Source: Labyrinthula sp. Ha
Lineage: Eukaryota > Sar > Bigyra > Labyrinthulida > Labyrinthulaceae
Direction of reading: 5' to 3'
Assembly: GCA_015227615.1 (NCBI GenBank)
Contig: JAALGZ010000003.1
Span: 2,108,001-2,172,000 of the forward strand
DNA length: 64,000 nucleotides
Part shown: piece by piece, positions 11,153 through 21,669 of the stretch
How the letters are laid out: every line of letters starts with the position of its first letter
Numbering within the stretch: position 1 is the stretch's first letter
The notes under the pieces: model-generated
The model's database searches: none
Told to the model about the DNA's origin: nothing
What the model saw: only the letters and a program-made list of their open reading frames with translations
Position numbers and translations under genes: made by a program

Positions 11153-11797
11153 ATGAATACGTCTAGTTTCATCAATTACTTGTTTTGTTTCAAATCGGAA
11201 TATCAGCAAAGAGAAAATCTTTTGAAACTTTGTGAAGAGACTTTAGATTCTGATGACAAGATTAAAATAATCCAAGTTTCTAAGAAAAAAAGAAATTTTT
11301 ATTTAATATTGAACCAGCTTTCAAAAGACCTTGTGTGTAATTTTCAGCGCTCAACAATTACTTTTATTTTCTTCTCAAGTATTTTTTGTTTTGTTTGCTT
11401 TTATATTCAAAAGATATTGTGTTCGTTTTTAATTATTCTTCTTTATATATTCTTTTTAGTATTATATTTTACATTTTATTTTTCTAGGAGTAAACATTTC
11501 TTGTATTTATTTTGTCTCTTTAATCAAATAGTTATAACAAGAAAAGGTGTTCTAGTTGTTGATCTAAAAAATCCACGCTCATTGAGATTTACTACTTGGG
11601 ATTGCATACACTTCAAGTCTGTGCATAAACCAGAGTCTGGAATAATAATATTCAAGAAAATAAGCATTCAATCTGGTTTCAAGCGGGAAAACATAGCTTT
11701 CTTATTTGTAGAAAAAGAATCAACTCAAAACATGAAAAAAACCTTCTCCAAGTTTATTAAGAAAGCAAAAGAGAGAAAATTCAACATGAAACTCTAA
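11153..11797 (+). CDS. Small two-TM protein, possibly with a PH-like (bPH2/DUF304-type) domain
   Basis: The protein has 214 residues: a charged N-terminus, a hydrophobic hairpin at about 67-85 and 88-110, then a soluble part. The order TM hairpin followed by NQIVITRKGVLVV (125-137) and a beta-rich stretch recalls bPH2 (YdbS/DUF304) proteins. This is a resemblance of layout, not a firm match. The second TM codes through a 29-nt GT...AG stretch (11459-11487) shaped like the introns of this genome. Removing it would bring an immediate stop, so I read the frame unspliced. The gene lies 290 bases upstream of paralog D on the same strand. Confidence 0.65.
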   Translation: MNTSSFINYLFCFKSEYQQRENLLKLCEETLDSDDKIKIIQVSKKKRNFYLILNQLSKDLVCNFQRSTITFIFFSSIFCFVCFYIQKILCSFLIILLYIFFLVLYFTFYFSRSKHFLYLFCLFNQIVITRKGVLVVDLKNPRSLRFTTWDCIHFKSVHKPESGIIIFKKISIQSGFKRENIAFLFVEKESTQNMKKTFSKFIKKAKERKFNMKL

Positions 11798-12057
11798 TCT
11801 AGAAATATAACTTAAACCAAAAGCCAACAAAGATTTTCTTTCAATAGAATATTTTATTCCCACAAACCCAGAAAAGATCCACTACCTTCCGAGTACGTTA
11901 TTTTCTGTATCCGCTTTCCCAGCAAAAATGGTATTTCAAAGTCCTATGCCCGGAAAATATTCCACCCTGCAGAAGGCATATATTCGATGTATTATTTGTA
12001 TGGTACTTTTTGCTGGGACTTTAGCCAAACATACCCACCATAAAAAAAACAAATAAA

Positions 12058-12064
12058 TATAAAA
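12058..12064 (+). promoter_or_regulatory. TATA-like element before paralog D
   Basis: TATAAAA ends 23 bases before the ATG at 12088. It is the best placed of several TATA-like runs in front of genes here, although in AT-rich DNA this may be chance. If used, the 5' UTR would be almost absent. Confidence 0.25.
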
Positions 12065-12087
12065 GTATCTGGAAAAATATAATTCTT

Positions 12088-13407
12088 ATGAGTAAAAGAA
12101 GCGCAAAAGTTATATTTTTTTCTGTAACACTTAGTTTATTTAAGTGGAGTAACGCAGTATCGTGTTTTGACAGTTGTTTTGGTCAATCCACTGGTGAATG
12201 TGAAGTTCACAGTGATACATGTACAGATCGATGTGGTCAAACTTTAGCAGGAAGTGGAAACGGGTTTCCTCAAGTATTCCCAGGACTTATAGTTGATGAA
12301 ACTTGTGAATCCAAGTGTCTTTGGGGAGAATTTATTTGGTCAAGAGCAAACGCAAACTTCTTTACTATCGCACTTCCATTTGGTTGTAAAGAGAGTTACG
12401 ATCCAGAACGTGTTGCTGAAAATCTAGCAAGTAATATTTTATTTGAAGAAGGAACGAATATTTTTTCTTGTGTGGGAGAGTTTTGTAATCTGCCGCCTCT
12501 AGACACTGGATGTGGAGCAAATGAGTCAAAAGCTTATACAGTATCCGGAGATTCTGAATCTGTTTGTTTCATTTCAAACGCTGGATTTCAGGGTGTTAGA
12601 TCTCATCCATTCAGAACTTTATTAGCTTCTGGAGTGGTTAGAGTAAATACAACTTTCTTGAACAGATGTGTGGATTTGACAAATGATGAAGTAACTCAAC
12701 TTTCTCTTACAAGGTACAGTTCAAATGACATTACTGAAGAATTAGATTTTCTTACTTGTGAGGATTGTGAAGCAAGTGCTGAATGTGATGTCGATGCGGA
12801 TGTTCCTGTTGATGAGGAAGATCCTCAAGAAACTGAAACACCTTCATCTCAGCCAACTAGAGCTCAAACTTCATCCCCTACAAATCTTCCAACTCAAAAA
12901 CCTACAGATCCCGAAACCGATTCACCAACATCTAGTCCAACATTTCCTGAAACCGATTCACCTTCATCGAGCCCTATAAATCCCGAAACCGAGACGCCAA
13001 CATCAAGCCCGGTAGATTCGGTTCCCGAAAATCCCACTGATGAACCTACAGGGTCACCAGAAGAAGATTCGTCAGAGGTTGACGAAGATGTAATCATTTT
13101 GGTTCTAGCGGTCGGAGTTGTTCTTACAATTGTATTTTTGTCATTGGCAGTCTTTTTCTTGTTAAAAAAACCGTCGAGGGAAACAAAGAGAAAATTAGAG
13201 GATGTTGAACTTGCGCCGATGGCTGAAGTTGTTCCTGGAACGCCAAAAACTGAAGCAATTACGCATCCACTGCAGACAAATGCATGGAGATTTGAGAATG
13301 AGGTGTCTGGAAGGGTGTTAAATGTAATTGATGAGATTGACGATGAGGAGAGTCAGAAAACGGCAGAAAAGCTTGCTCAAGAAGCCGAGACAAGAAGCCT
13401 CGATTGA
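12088..13407 (+). CDS. Cys-rich type I membrane protein, paralog D, with SSPT stalk
   Basis: The protein has 439 residues. A signal peptide (about 1-23) leads into the family ectodomain (C26 to C233). A long Thr/Ser/Pro/Glu stalk (about 245-330) follows, then a TM helix (about 335-359) and a tail of about 80 residues. The stalk holds three 12-residue repeats of the PETDSPTSSPTF type (residues 275-310), a likely heavily O-glycosylated spacer. The tail shares NVIDEID with the NVIDELD of paralog A. Codon positions differ widely from A and B, so it is an older duplicate. The gene ends in TGA, which shows that TGA is a stop in this genome. It probably acts at the cell surface as a stalked receptor or adhesin. 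Confidence 0.9.
   Translation: MSKRSAKVIFFSVTLSLFKWSNAVSCFDSCFGQSTGECEVHSDTCTDRCGQTLAGSGNGFPQVFPGLIVDETCESKCLWGEFIWSRANANFFTIALPFGCKESYDPERVAENLASNILFEEGTNIFSCVGEFCNLPPLDTGCGANESKAYTVSGDSESVCFISNAGFQGVRSHPFRTLLASGVVRVNTTFLNRCVDLTNDEVTQLSLTRYSSNDITEELDFLTCEDCEASAECDVDADVPVDEEDPQETETPSSQPTRAQTSSPTNLPTQKPTDPETDSPTSSPTFPETDSPSSSPINPETETPTSSPVDSVPENPTDEPTGSPEEDSSEVDEDVIILVLAVGVVLTIVFLSLAVFFLLKKPSRETKRKLEDVELAPMAEVVPGTPKTEAITHPLQTNAWRFENEVSGRVLNVIDEIDDEESQKTAEKLAQEAETRSLD
12910..13017 (+). repeat. Three 36-bp coding repeats (Ser/Pro/Thr stalk)
   Basis: Three in-frame units each encode PET[D/E][S/T]P[T/S]SSP plus two variable residues within the paralog D stalk. Length variation here would lengthen or shorten the stalk without shifting the frame. 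Confidence 0.8.
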
Positions 13408-16400
13408 AATTTAAGTATGGGCTAATTATTAAAAATTATTTGTTTTCTATAAAGGTACGACTGATTTATGAATTTTGCTAGTAGTTAGAATCGATTAGAA
13501 TGCAGGTTAATAATTAAAGCGAGTGCAGGTACCCTTGATTAGAAAGGCTATGACAATACAAGTAGTGTCTAAAGAAATAATGCTGCCTAAACTACTTTTC
13601 TTTAGGTTATCATTGAAAATTTGCTAAGCTGCTGAGTTGGAATATATGTCTATGTATTCTTCGATGAGTTATTCAAGCTTCGTTACTTGAAGTATTGCTC
13701 ATTTTTCAGGTCTTAGGCTTTTCTTTAACTTAACAAGCCATCCATGGGTTAGTTTATGTATGGTGGTAATATATGTTTTGAAAACTCCATTTCTCTCTGT
13801 ACATACTCCCTTTTTCTTTTTTCCTTAAAATACTAGGCACTCCAAGTGATGAAAGTATTTCTTCTAATTTTATCGAAAAAGCATTATATTAAATGCAGCT
13901 CAAGTCCACAGATTTTCAGGAAAATCATGAAGGACTTTCCGGGAGGATCAGCTTAAAAAAAAGAAGAAAAGCGAAAGATTTATAAAATTCCATACATTTT
14001 CTTGCTCTCCATGTGCATTATGTTGTTTTCTATCATTGTTGTTGCGGTTTGCATGGGATCTCATTATACCTACTACGTTTCTTACAGGCTAATGGCTCTT
14101 CTACTTTAATTGACATTCAGAACAGGTCCCAATATAACCATATCTTGAAAATATTTGGTACAAAAAGAACAGCATATTTCTTATTTAGATTCTTATAATG
14201 TTGGTATCACTAAATCATCCAGATGGAAAAAGCCTCAGACTGAAATAACTCATCTATTACTCAAATGTAAATTATGGACGAGTCATTAATTAGAGAGTAT
14301 AATTACCTGAGACTATAAGAATGTAAGAACAACAACAGGATAACTGCGAACAGTATAATCAGGTAAGAACAAGAGAAAGTGAAGTTCTTAATGGGATAAA
14401 CTAACACAGAATTATTTCCTTTTTGGTTAAGGTATTCACTGAATTAATGAGTAATACAGTGTACTGCAAAAGAAATCACGGGAGTATATTATATGAATAT
14501 ATATATGACATTAAGCCAGGTATATGTCTATAGCGTCAGACCGAACTTACCTTAGTATATACTGGCCTAGAAAGCGTTGATTAACAAATACTTTTGGAAG
14601 GAAGTACTTCCCCTCCAAATACTGGGCTCTAAGTTTGACCCCTTATTCCCAAGAATAACTACCACTCAGTTTGAATCTAGAATTAGCTGAATAATATAGG
14701 GTCAACGGTATCAAACAACTCAGTACACTTCTTTGTTGCTATATAGAATGAACATATGCCTTTGGAAACAGCATCTTGAGAGAATTGGATTCTACGTGGG
14801 ACAATATTTGAGTGTAATCCATCAACTAGGGCGAAATGAAGAGTAGATAAGGATAGTTTTAATTTGAAATTGTGCAATGTGTAATAAAGCACTCTTTCTC
14901 AATTTAATGGAAAATATCCATTGATGACCGGTTGTTCAAGTTTAGTGGTTTATTCTGCAAGCGGAAAGTTACAATTCCCTGATTAATCATCCTTAAAAGT
15001 GGTGAGAGACTGCATTATATATTCAGTGCGCTGAAGAATATTTCATTTTAATATATTTGGAGTTTACATGTCAATATACAATATAATTCAGTTATTAAAA
15101 ACTCAATTATCTTAGAACTTTATATTTACTTATTTTCTTCTAAGAGATATAGTATTCATGTAGTTCAAGAAGTTTGACATGTGACAAATATGGAGAGGCA
15201 AGAGATTTTCAAAAGACCTCCTGTTGCTAACATGGCCTCCTGTATAAGTGTTCTGTCCTATATGATACTTGCACATTTCTCCACTGAAAGATATAGTCAA
15301 GATATAGTTCATAAATCTGGAGTATTAGTCTTGAGCATATTTAATGAAAAACCCTCGATTAGAAGAAATAAGACAGGAATTATATTTTGTTTAATGAGGC
15401 TAATTTATTGGTTTTTAACAATGACAGAAGCTAAAATTTGCTATTCTATACACCTTGTTTGATACGCTAACTCAATATTGATTTTGTTTTCCTGAAGTTT
15501 GAACAATAGCGAATGCCGCGTCCATGTCATTTATAGAAAATAATATCATGTACTTGATTTCGAGCTAAAAATTATGCATTCAATCGCGACTACTATTGAA
15601 TCATCATTATATTCCATTCTTGCCAAGTCGAGTACTTTCTTATTAACTATATAAGTAAAGACGTAATAATATATCTAACTCTCTCTTTGTTTTGTATGCT
15701 CTGTTCAAGCTTCAGGTTATGAAGTTGGTGAACCCTCCGTTTACTCCTTACTTAGGTGCTTGGCTGGAAATAAGACTGAAACCAAGGTTCCAGTTGAGAT
15801 AAACTTGGAAAAACCACTAGGAAATGTTGTTGACTTGACGTGATGCCAAAGAAAGCCCATTTTGGTCAGGCATTCATGATCACAGGGAAGGAATGATATT
15901 GTATCTCAATCTATCAAGTAGACAACTTTCCAATGTTAAATACTCTTATATGAGCATAAGAAATTCTAGCTGTAGTGATAACTGTTTGTTGATAAAAACC
16001 TATTTTGATATTTTTTGACCACCGCTAATAAATTCATCTGGCAGTTTACATATTTAGCAGTATTTTTACTAGGGTAAATGATTGAACATTTAGCTTCTGT
16101 TCACTAATGGGGAAATTGTAAATGGCTCCCACAGCACTCTGTGAAACCTTGGTGCTACTGAATTATTCTACGATTAGGGATAGTTATGTCAGTTAAGCTA
16201 TCCTCTGTTATATTATTGATCAATTTCATGCTTAGTTATGCCTATTTAAGACACAATATTGCCAAGAGACATTATGGAAACTGCTTAGAACCTCTAATTG
16301 TGAAGTGGTATAGATATGCTCTTCTCGCTGACTGTCTACGTATCTGTTATTTATATAGTGAGTAAAGCAGGCTGTGCAATAAGAACCTGATGCGACTTGC

Positions 16401-19090
16401 TTGTTATCTCACCGATTGTTTGATACAACAAACAACTTGAGAGTTTTATAATATCACTGATGAAAACTCTTGAATCCCTTACTAATATTTTAACATTTAT
16501 TGAGAGTCATTAGGCAGTCAGAGGACTTTCCCGTATCGACTGCTGACAATAAGGTTAAGCTGAATCAGAGAGTTGATAACTGTGTTAGCTAGTCCTTTGG
16601 CAAATGTGTGGTGTTGTATTATTTAGGGTTTGACCATTAAGAGAGATGTACATAATGAATTAATTTATGCTCTGCTTTAGACTGTGAAAAAGAAAGCTTG
16701 GATTAGGTATATTATTAAATGAACCTAAATTAATTCGCATTTTCATTCATTATCAATGACAACTAAAAATGGGTCGGGAATTGTCAGAGCTCATCAGTAA
16801 TGGGAATAAGTCAAAAATTTTGCCACTAAATCATCAATAGTGGTTTTCCTATTCGTGGAGAGGAGAAGTACAGGCATCTTCTCTCAGATTTCTGCCGTTT
16901 TTATGTCGATGAAGTTGTTATATTACTTCGATAAAATGATTAAATAATATGGATTTATATCCTGAATTTTTGGGTCTGCTGTACAGTCTGTCTTTCTTAA
17001 AATATTTCGGGCAATAAGTCTATATTATCCTTTGGTCTGGGCAAGTGATTCTTCATCGTCATTTAGTTCTAAATTTTCAGAATGTTTATCATTTTGATAA
17101 TCTGGTTGGTAGTTGTTCAAAAATTTAATTACAAACCTTAGCTGTTCTTTAGATTTATTTTCTTGTTACGAGTTAATAAATCTTTTCAAAAATAATCTTA
17201 CTTCATTTAGATTCCTTTAAAAATTAATCCTTTTCTTGAATATCGCCTCCTGAATAAAAATATAACTCATGCAAGAAGCAGAAAAGTAGAGCTCGTCCAA
17301 ATGAATATCATATGCATTATATCATTTGAAACAAGAAGAATATTCTGTATCTTTATTTTATTTATGTAGTATCTCATGTAGTATTATGGTTCTCATATAT
17401 TTTCATCTATCAAATACGACCGAATTCTGGTCCAAAATGCTGGGCAGTTTATACTTACTAAACTTTTCCCGGATACCAAAAATCCCGCTCCGGTCTTTCT
17501 ACGCCTGAGAATTCCCGAGACCCAGCAAGAACAAGTTCAATTTCCCGAGGTAATTGCGAACCCAGGATAATGTTCAGATTTAGATATAAATTCCAGGAAT
17601 ACACGACAAACATAGAAAACACAACAAAAACAATTTCTTTGAGGTTATTGAGCTACATTCATCATGTACTAACCAGAGAACTGCGTCAGTCAACAGATAA
17701 TATGTTATATGAACTCTGCATTTTACTCTTTTTCTTCTCTAAATGTTATCTTGAGCTGCAGGTAGTTTTCCCTACATATAATTATCTAAGGTCACTAATA
17801 ACATGGGGAATTGCTTAAGGGCACTGTTAAATTAAGTACAAGAAACATATATGTAACACCAAAATAAGAGGGGATTCGCATGATGACACTTTATATCAAA
17901 ACGATACAATAGCTAACTGAAGGGTTTGCACCGTTTCTAATGGTTTGATGAGGCTGTATTAAAATAAAATAATAGGAGGAACTCAGACTGAAATCGTTTG
18001 AGTTAATAAAGAAGCTACTTCTTCCTTTCTCTAAAGCCTTAATCAAGTAGTGGATTTTACAGATTCTGTAGCAATAAATGAGCTATAGACAAAGATAGGC
18101 TAACACAAAATGTTCAGCCATATCATTTGTTAAACTGCACTCATCAGTATCTTTGCCGTCGCCATATGAAAAATTGCTTCTAGAGGGTAAAAAATATATA
18201 TATATTTATGCATGAGTTCAGTTGAAAATCAAAAACAGATACAAATACTTCTACAACGCTTTTATTAACATGGTGTTTTCGTTTTTCATTCTTAAAATAC
18301 CTGAAGCAAGATAGCAAACTGTATTCTAGTTAAGGCAAGTTTTTATTCTATACAGGAAGGGGCAGGGTGAGCAATGACGAAATCAATGAGCTATATTATT
18401 ACTCAATGCAAGTTCTGACATAATATTATAGTTCTTAAACTCCCCCCTCATAATTTTAGTACAATTTATTTTCATTTATCAAATTACTTGTGTGTGTAAA
18501 ACATCTGCTGGTTTACCAATGCAACCTAAGAAAATAAAGGAAATAGATGAGAGAAATGACTCTATGAACTAAGTAAAGTTTTATCAGGCTATAGAGTTAT
18601 AATAGGCTACTAAATGGTATTTTTAAAGATCTTACTTTGGTTAAGGAGTAGAACGCCTCTTTCTATCACGGATCATTTTCTTAAATTGAACGCCACAGGA
18701 AATGATTAGGCTAAAATCGATGGCTCAATCACTAACAAAAACTGTTAGTGCATAAATTAAGGTTTATTCTATTCCAGAATATTTGCAAACATGATAGTAG
18801 TTCTTGCTTGTTTGGAAATTAGAATATTATCACATATATGCGACAATGGATGTTTTTAAATATTAACCTGCTACATGTGAAAATTCTATGGCATAAAAGT
18901 TTGAAAAAAAATAAATTTTATTCTAAGATAATTTACATTCAACCTAAGAATATTATTTTGATTCCTGTTTTTATTTCTTAGTGCATAGTTTTTATTCCTC
19001 TTTCTTAATATTCACTCAGTAACTAAATTTTATCTTACAAATTAACGAGATCTTCAACGCAATCAAAAGATACAAATCTCTCGTCTCGAA
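13408..19090. other. Long intergenic desert (5.7 kb)
   Basis: AT-rich sequence with no open frame above 93 codons and no recognisable protein motif on either strand. A patch at 17420-17560 is richer in CCCG and GAATTCC words and faintly recalls one at 22150-22240. I cannot exclude short exons split by tiny introns. Confidence 0.5.
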
Positions 19091-19135
19091 ATGAGTCCGA
19101 CTTTCGTAAAATGGTCGGAAAAGTCTACCCGTTAA
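19091..19135 (+). promoter_or_regulatory. Upstream ORF overlapping the reductase start
   Basis: An ATG at 19091 opens a 14-codon frame ending in TAA at 19133-19135. It starts 20 bases before the reductase ATG (19111) in another frame and runs past it. If the leader includes it, ribosomes would have to scan past it to reach the main start. Confidence 0.4.
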
Positions 19136-20190
19136 AAACGAAAACAAAATTATTTCTTTTTGTTTTGATCGCAATGATTTTTGAACAAGCAAAAAGCTCT
19201 CTTATTTCACAAGTAACTTCATCGATGACAAACAAAGATGATTCACCGTTGGTCAAAGTAATAAAAGTATTGGCACACGTTCTTGGAGCAGGAGCGTTTA
19301 CTTACATCATGTACAATTTCTTCAAAGCTTTTTTTGGACGGAAGAAATTATTAAAAGAACCTTTTCTAAACAGCAAAGTTTCAAAAAAAGTAACGCTTAT
19401 TGATCGAATTGATTTGAGCCACGATAGTGCGAAATTAAGGTTTGCTTTGGATGCAGAAAACAGGATTTTGGGTTTGCCAGTTGGTAAGCATTTTAAATTA
19501 AATTTTCCTAATCTACAAGGAGTGAAAGAAGGAGAATGGAATGGAAGAGAAGATAAAGAAGCAAAGTTGAAAGTGTTGAAAAGAAGTTATACACCAACTT
19601 CAGGTGATGAGTTGCCCGGAGTTGTAGATCTAGTGGTGAAATTCTATAGACCGAATGATCGATTTTGTGACGGAGGAAAAGTATCAAGGCAACTAGATTC
19701 GTTCAAAGTTGGTGATACGATGGAGATCCAAGGACCATTTGGTAGAATTGAGTATCTGGGGAAAGGAAAATTTAAGCTTGGAAGAAATGTTGTCCATAAA
19801 CCAAAAGTTAGTATGATGGCTGGTGGATCAGGGATTACCCCAATGTATCAGATTCTAACAAATGCACTTAAAGATAAAGAAGATTCAACGGAGTTCAAGT
19901 TGATCTATGCTAACCAAAAAGAAACAGATATACTATTAAGACCTGAGTTAGAAGCATTGCAAGCTGAGAATCCGAGCAGGTTTAGTTTACATTATACGTT
20001 GGATTTTCCAGATGACGGATGGAGTTATTCAAAAGGTTTCATCACACATGAAATGATTGCTGAAAACTTATTTGAAGCTGGAGCTGAAACTTTGAACTTG
20101 ATGTGTGGTCCTCCTCCGATGATCAAGTTCGCTTGTAGAGCAAATTTGGATAAACTAGGACACGAAAAAGATTGCCAAATTGAGTTTTAA
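19111..20190 (+). CDS. NADH-cytochrome b5 reductase
   Basis: The flavoprotein moves electrons from NADH through FAD to cytochrome b5, for fatty-acid desaturation and sterol steps. The 359 residues show the FAD-binding RSYTP motif (158-162), the GGKVSRQL region, an NADH-binding GGSGITPMYQ (238-247), CGPPPM (332-337) and the family's C-terminal aromatic end (IEF). The catalytic part is of usual length. The N-terminus is longer than in the human soluble form: a hydrophobic stretch at about 12-27 (signal or anchor) and a second at about 50-75 suggest anchoring in the ER or outer mitochondrial membrane. The N-terminal extension is the only unusual part. The gene has no close neighbours. Confidence 0.95.
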   Translation: MVGKVYPLKTKTKLFLFVLIAMIFEQAKSSLISQVTSSMTNKDDSPLVKVIKVLAHVLGAGAFTYIMYNFFKAFFGRKKLLKEPFLNSKVSKKVTLIDRIDLSHDSAKLRFALDAENRILGLPVGKHFKLNFPNLQGVKEGEWNGREDKEAKLKVLKRSYTPTSGDELPGVVDLVVKFYRPNDRFCDGGKVSRQLDSFKVGDTMEIQGPFGRIEYLGKGKFKLGRNVVHKPKVSMMAGGSGITPMYQILTNALKDKEDSTEFKLIYANQKETDILLRPELEALQAENPSRFSLHYTLDFPDDGWSYSKGFITHEMIAENLFEAGAETLNLMCGPPPMIKFACRANLDKLGHEKDCQIEF

Positions 20191-20397
20191 ACTCTTAATC
20201 GATCTCTTTACCTGTAATTTTCAAACAAACCCGTATAGTTCAACCAAAATTGCACATAGTAAAACAGATACCTAAAATTGTTCACTGCAACTCAGTTTCT
20301 TGGAAATTCTCATTTATTTAATTTGCAATTTATGTAACAATTATGTATAGATTCACAATCTTTAATTTATATATAACACACACGAAGAGGAAAAAAC

Positions 20398-21669
20398 TTA
20401 ACTATCCCATTCCCTAATCTGTGTGCTTTTAGGGCTGAGCTCTGGTATACCTTTGAATGAAGATCTCTTGTTCCAGTCGTCACTAGGCTGCAAGACTTCC
20501 ATGGCTAGTGATTTACGATTACCTAAACTAAGATCGGAACTATTTCCGTATCCTGTGAAAGCTTTGGGGGAACCATTGGATTTCTGGGGGTAATGTACTA
20601 CATGTTCAGAAGAAATATGGGATCTAGCACCATAATTTCTTAATGTTGTTGTAGAAAACTTACGCCGTTGAGAAAGAGGAGTTGTTAAAATCATATTTTT
20701 TGTACTTGCTGTTGCAAATCCAGTACCTGTGTGGGATTGAGTTGGAGGTTTAAAAACCAGGAGAACAGAGATTGGAACAACAGCAAAAATTATTCTTTCA
20801 AGAACTATACTGATTATTGTCAAGGGATCATTTGGATCATAAATTAAGCCAGGTTTATCACCAGCTACTCTTGAGAAAGAGATTAAACAAAGAAGAATAT
20901 TTACAAAAGCAATTATGCGAAGAGCAATGTCATATAATTTAAAACTTTTGTTTATTCTGTGTGATATTCTTATATTTCCAGTATTTGTGTATTGCATGAA
21001 ATTCAGTTTTTTTATTAGTTTATCTTTATAGTGTCTGGACAAAAAAAATGCTGCTGTTGTGATAAGAAATTCAATTCCTTTTCTTATACTGATTATTACA
21101 TTGAATAGTTCAATAGAAAAAATTGCAAAAGAACCAATTCCAATATAGAAAATAAAAAAGAACACAAGTAGAAAATTCATAATCTTTTTATTTAATCCAT
21201 TTTTTTTGAATTTCTTAGCAGAGCTTTTGATAAGAAAATCAAGAATATATAATCCAGTGCTAAATAGAAAAAATAAGGAGACTTCAGTAAGAAATAAATA
21301 TACTTGTACTCTTAATAAGTTATTAAACCCATGAAGATCAATACACGCAAAAGCTTGAAAGAAAACCATTAAAGTTGCGAAAGAATAAACTTTATACTGT
21401 GCTGTATCTTTTAACTTTTTTCTGTTTTTAGTAGCAAATTTTTTTAACTTGTAAACTCGTAACAAAAACATTGGAAGAAATATTACAAAGTATAAAATTA
21501 GAAACCCAAAGTGAAGTACATCCCAGAAATCACCATAAAATTCTCCTAGAGTTTGGGTACATTGACCTTCATTTTCTATATCAAACCTCTCCTCTCCTTT
21601 AAAATCATCGTTGTTTTCAAAAGTAAACGGGAATGGGCAGATACTGTTAGTCGACACTTGACGGCTCAT
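20398..21669 (-). CDS. Seven-TM protein, twin 1
   Basis: The protein has 423 residues. A 48-residue N-terminus with two cysteines (C11, C37) is followed by seven hydrophobic segments at about 50-72, 93-112, 120-146, 163-189, 195-212, 245-266 and 283-306. A Ser-rich cytoplasmic tail of about 115 residues ends the protein. The layout is that of a GPCR-like receptor, but I see no DRY or NPxxY motif and cannot assign a family; a distant link to plant TOM1/THH1-type seven-TM proteins is possible. The tail carries LQPSDDWNKRSSF, kept in the twin at 25 kb and a good candidate docking or phosphorylation site. It is convergent with the reductase gene, 207 bases away. Confidence 0.88.
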   Translation of the reverse strand: MSRQVSTNSICPFPFTFENNDDFKGEERFDIENEGQCTQTLGEFYGDFWDVLHFGFLILYFVIFLPMFLLRVYKLKKFATKNRKKLKDTAQYKVYSFATLMVFFQAFACIDLHGFNNLLRVQVYLFLTEVSLFFLFSTGLYILDFLIKSSAKKFKKNGLNKKIMNFLLVFFFIFYIGIGSFAIFSIELFNVIISIRKGIEFLITTAAFFLSRHYKDKLIKKLNFMQYTNTGNIRISHRINKSFKLYDIALRIIAFVNILLCLISFSRVAGDKPGLIYDPNDPLTIISIVLERIIFAVVPISVLLVFKPPTQSHTGTGFATASTKNMILTTPLSQRRKFSTTTLRNYGARSHISSEHVVHYPQKSNGSPKAFTGYGNSSDLSLGNRKSLAMEVLQPSDDWNKRSSFKGIPELSPKSTQIREWDS

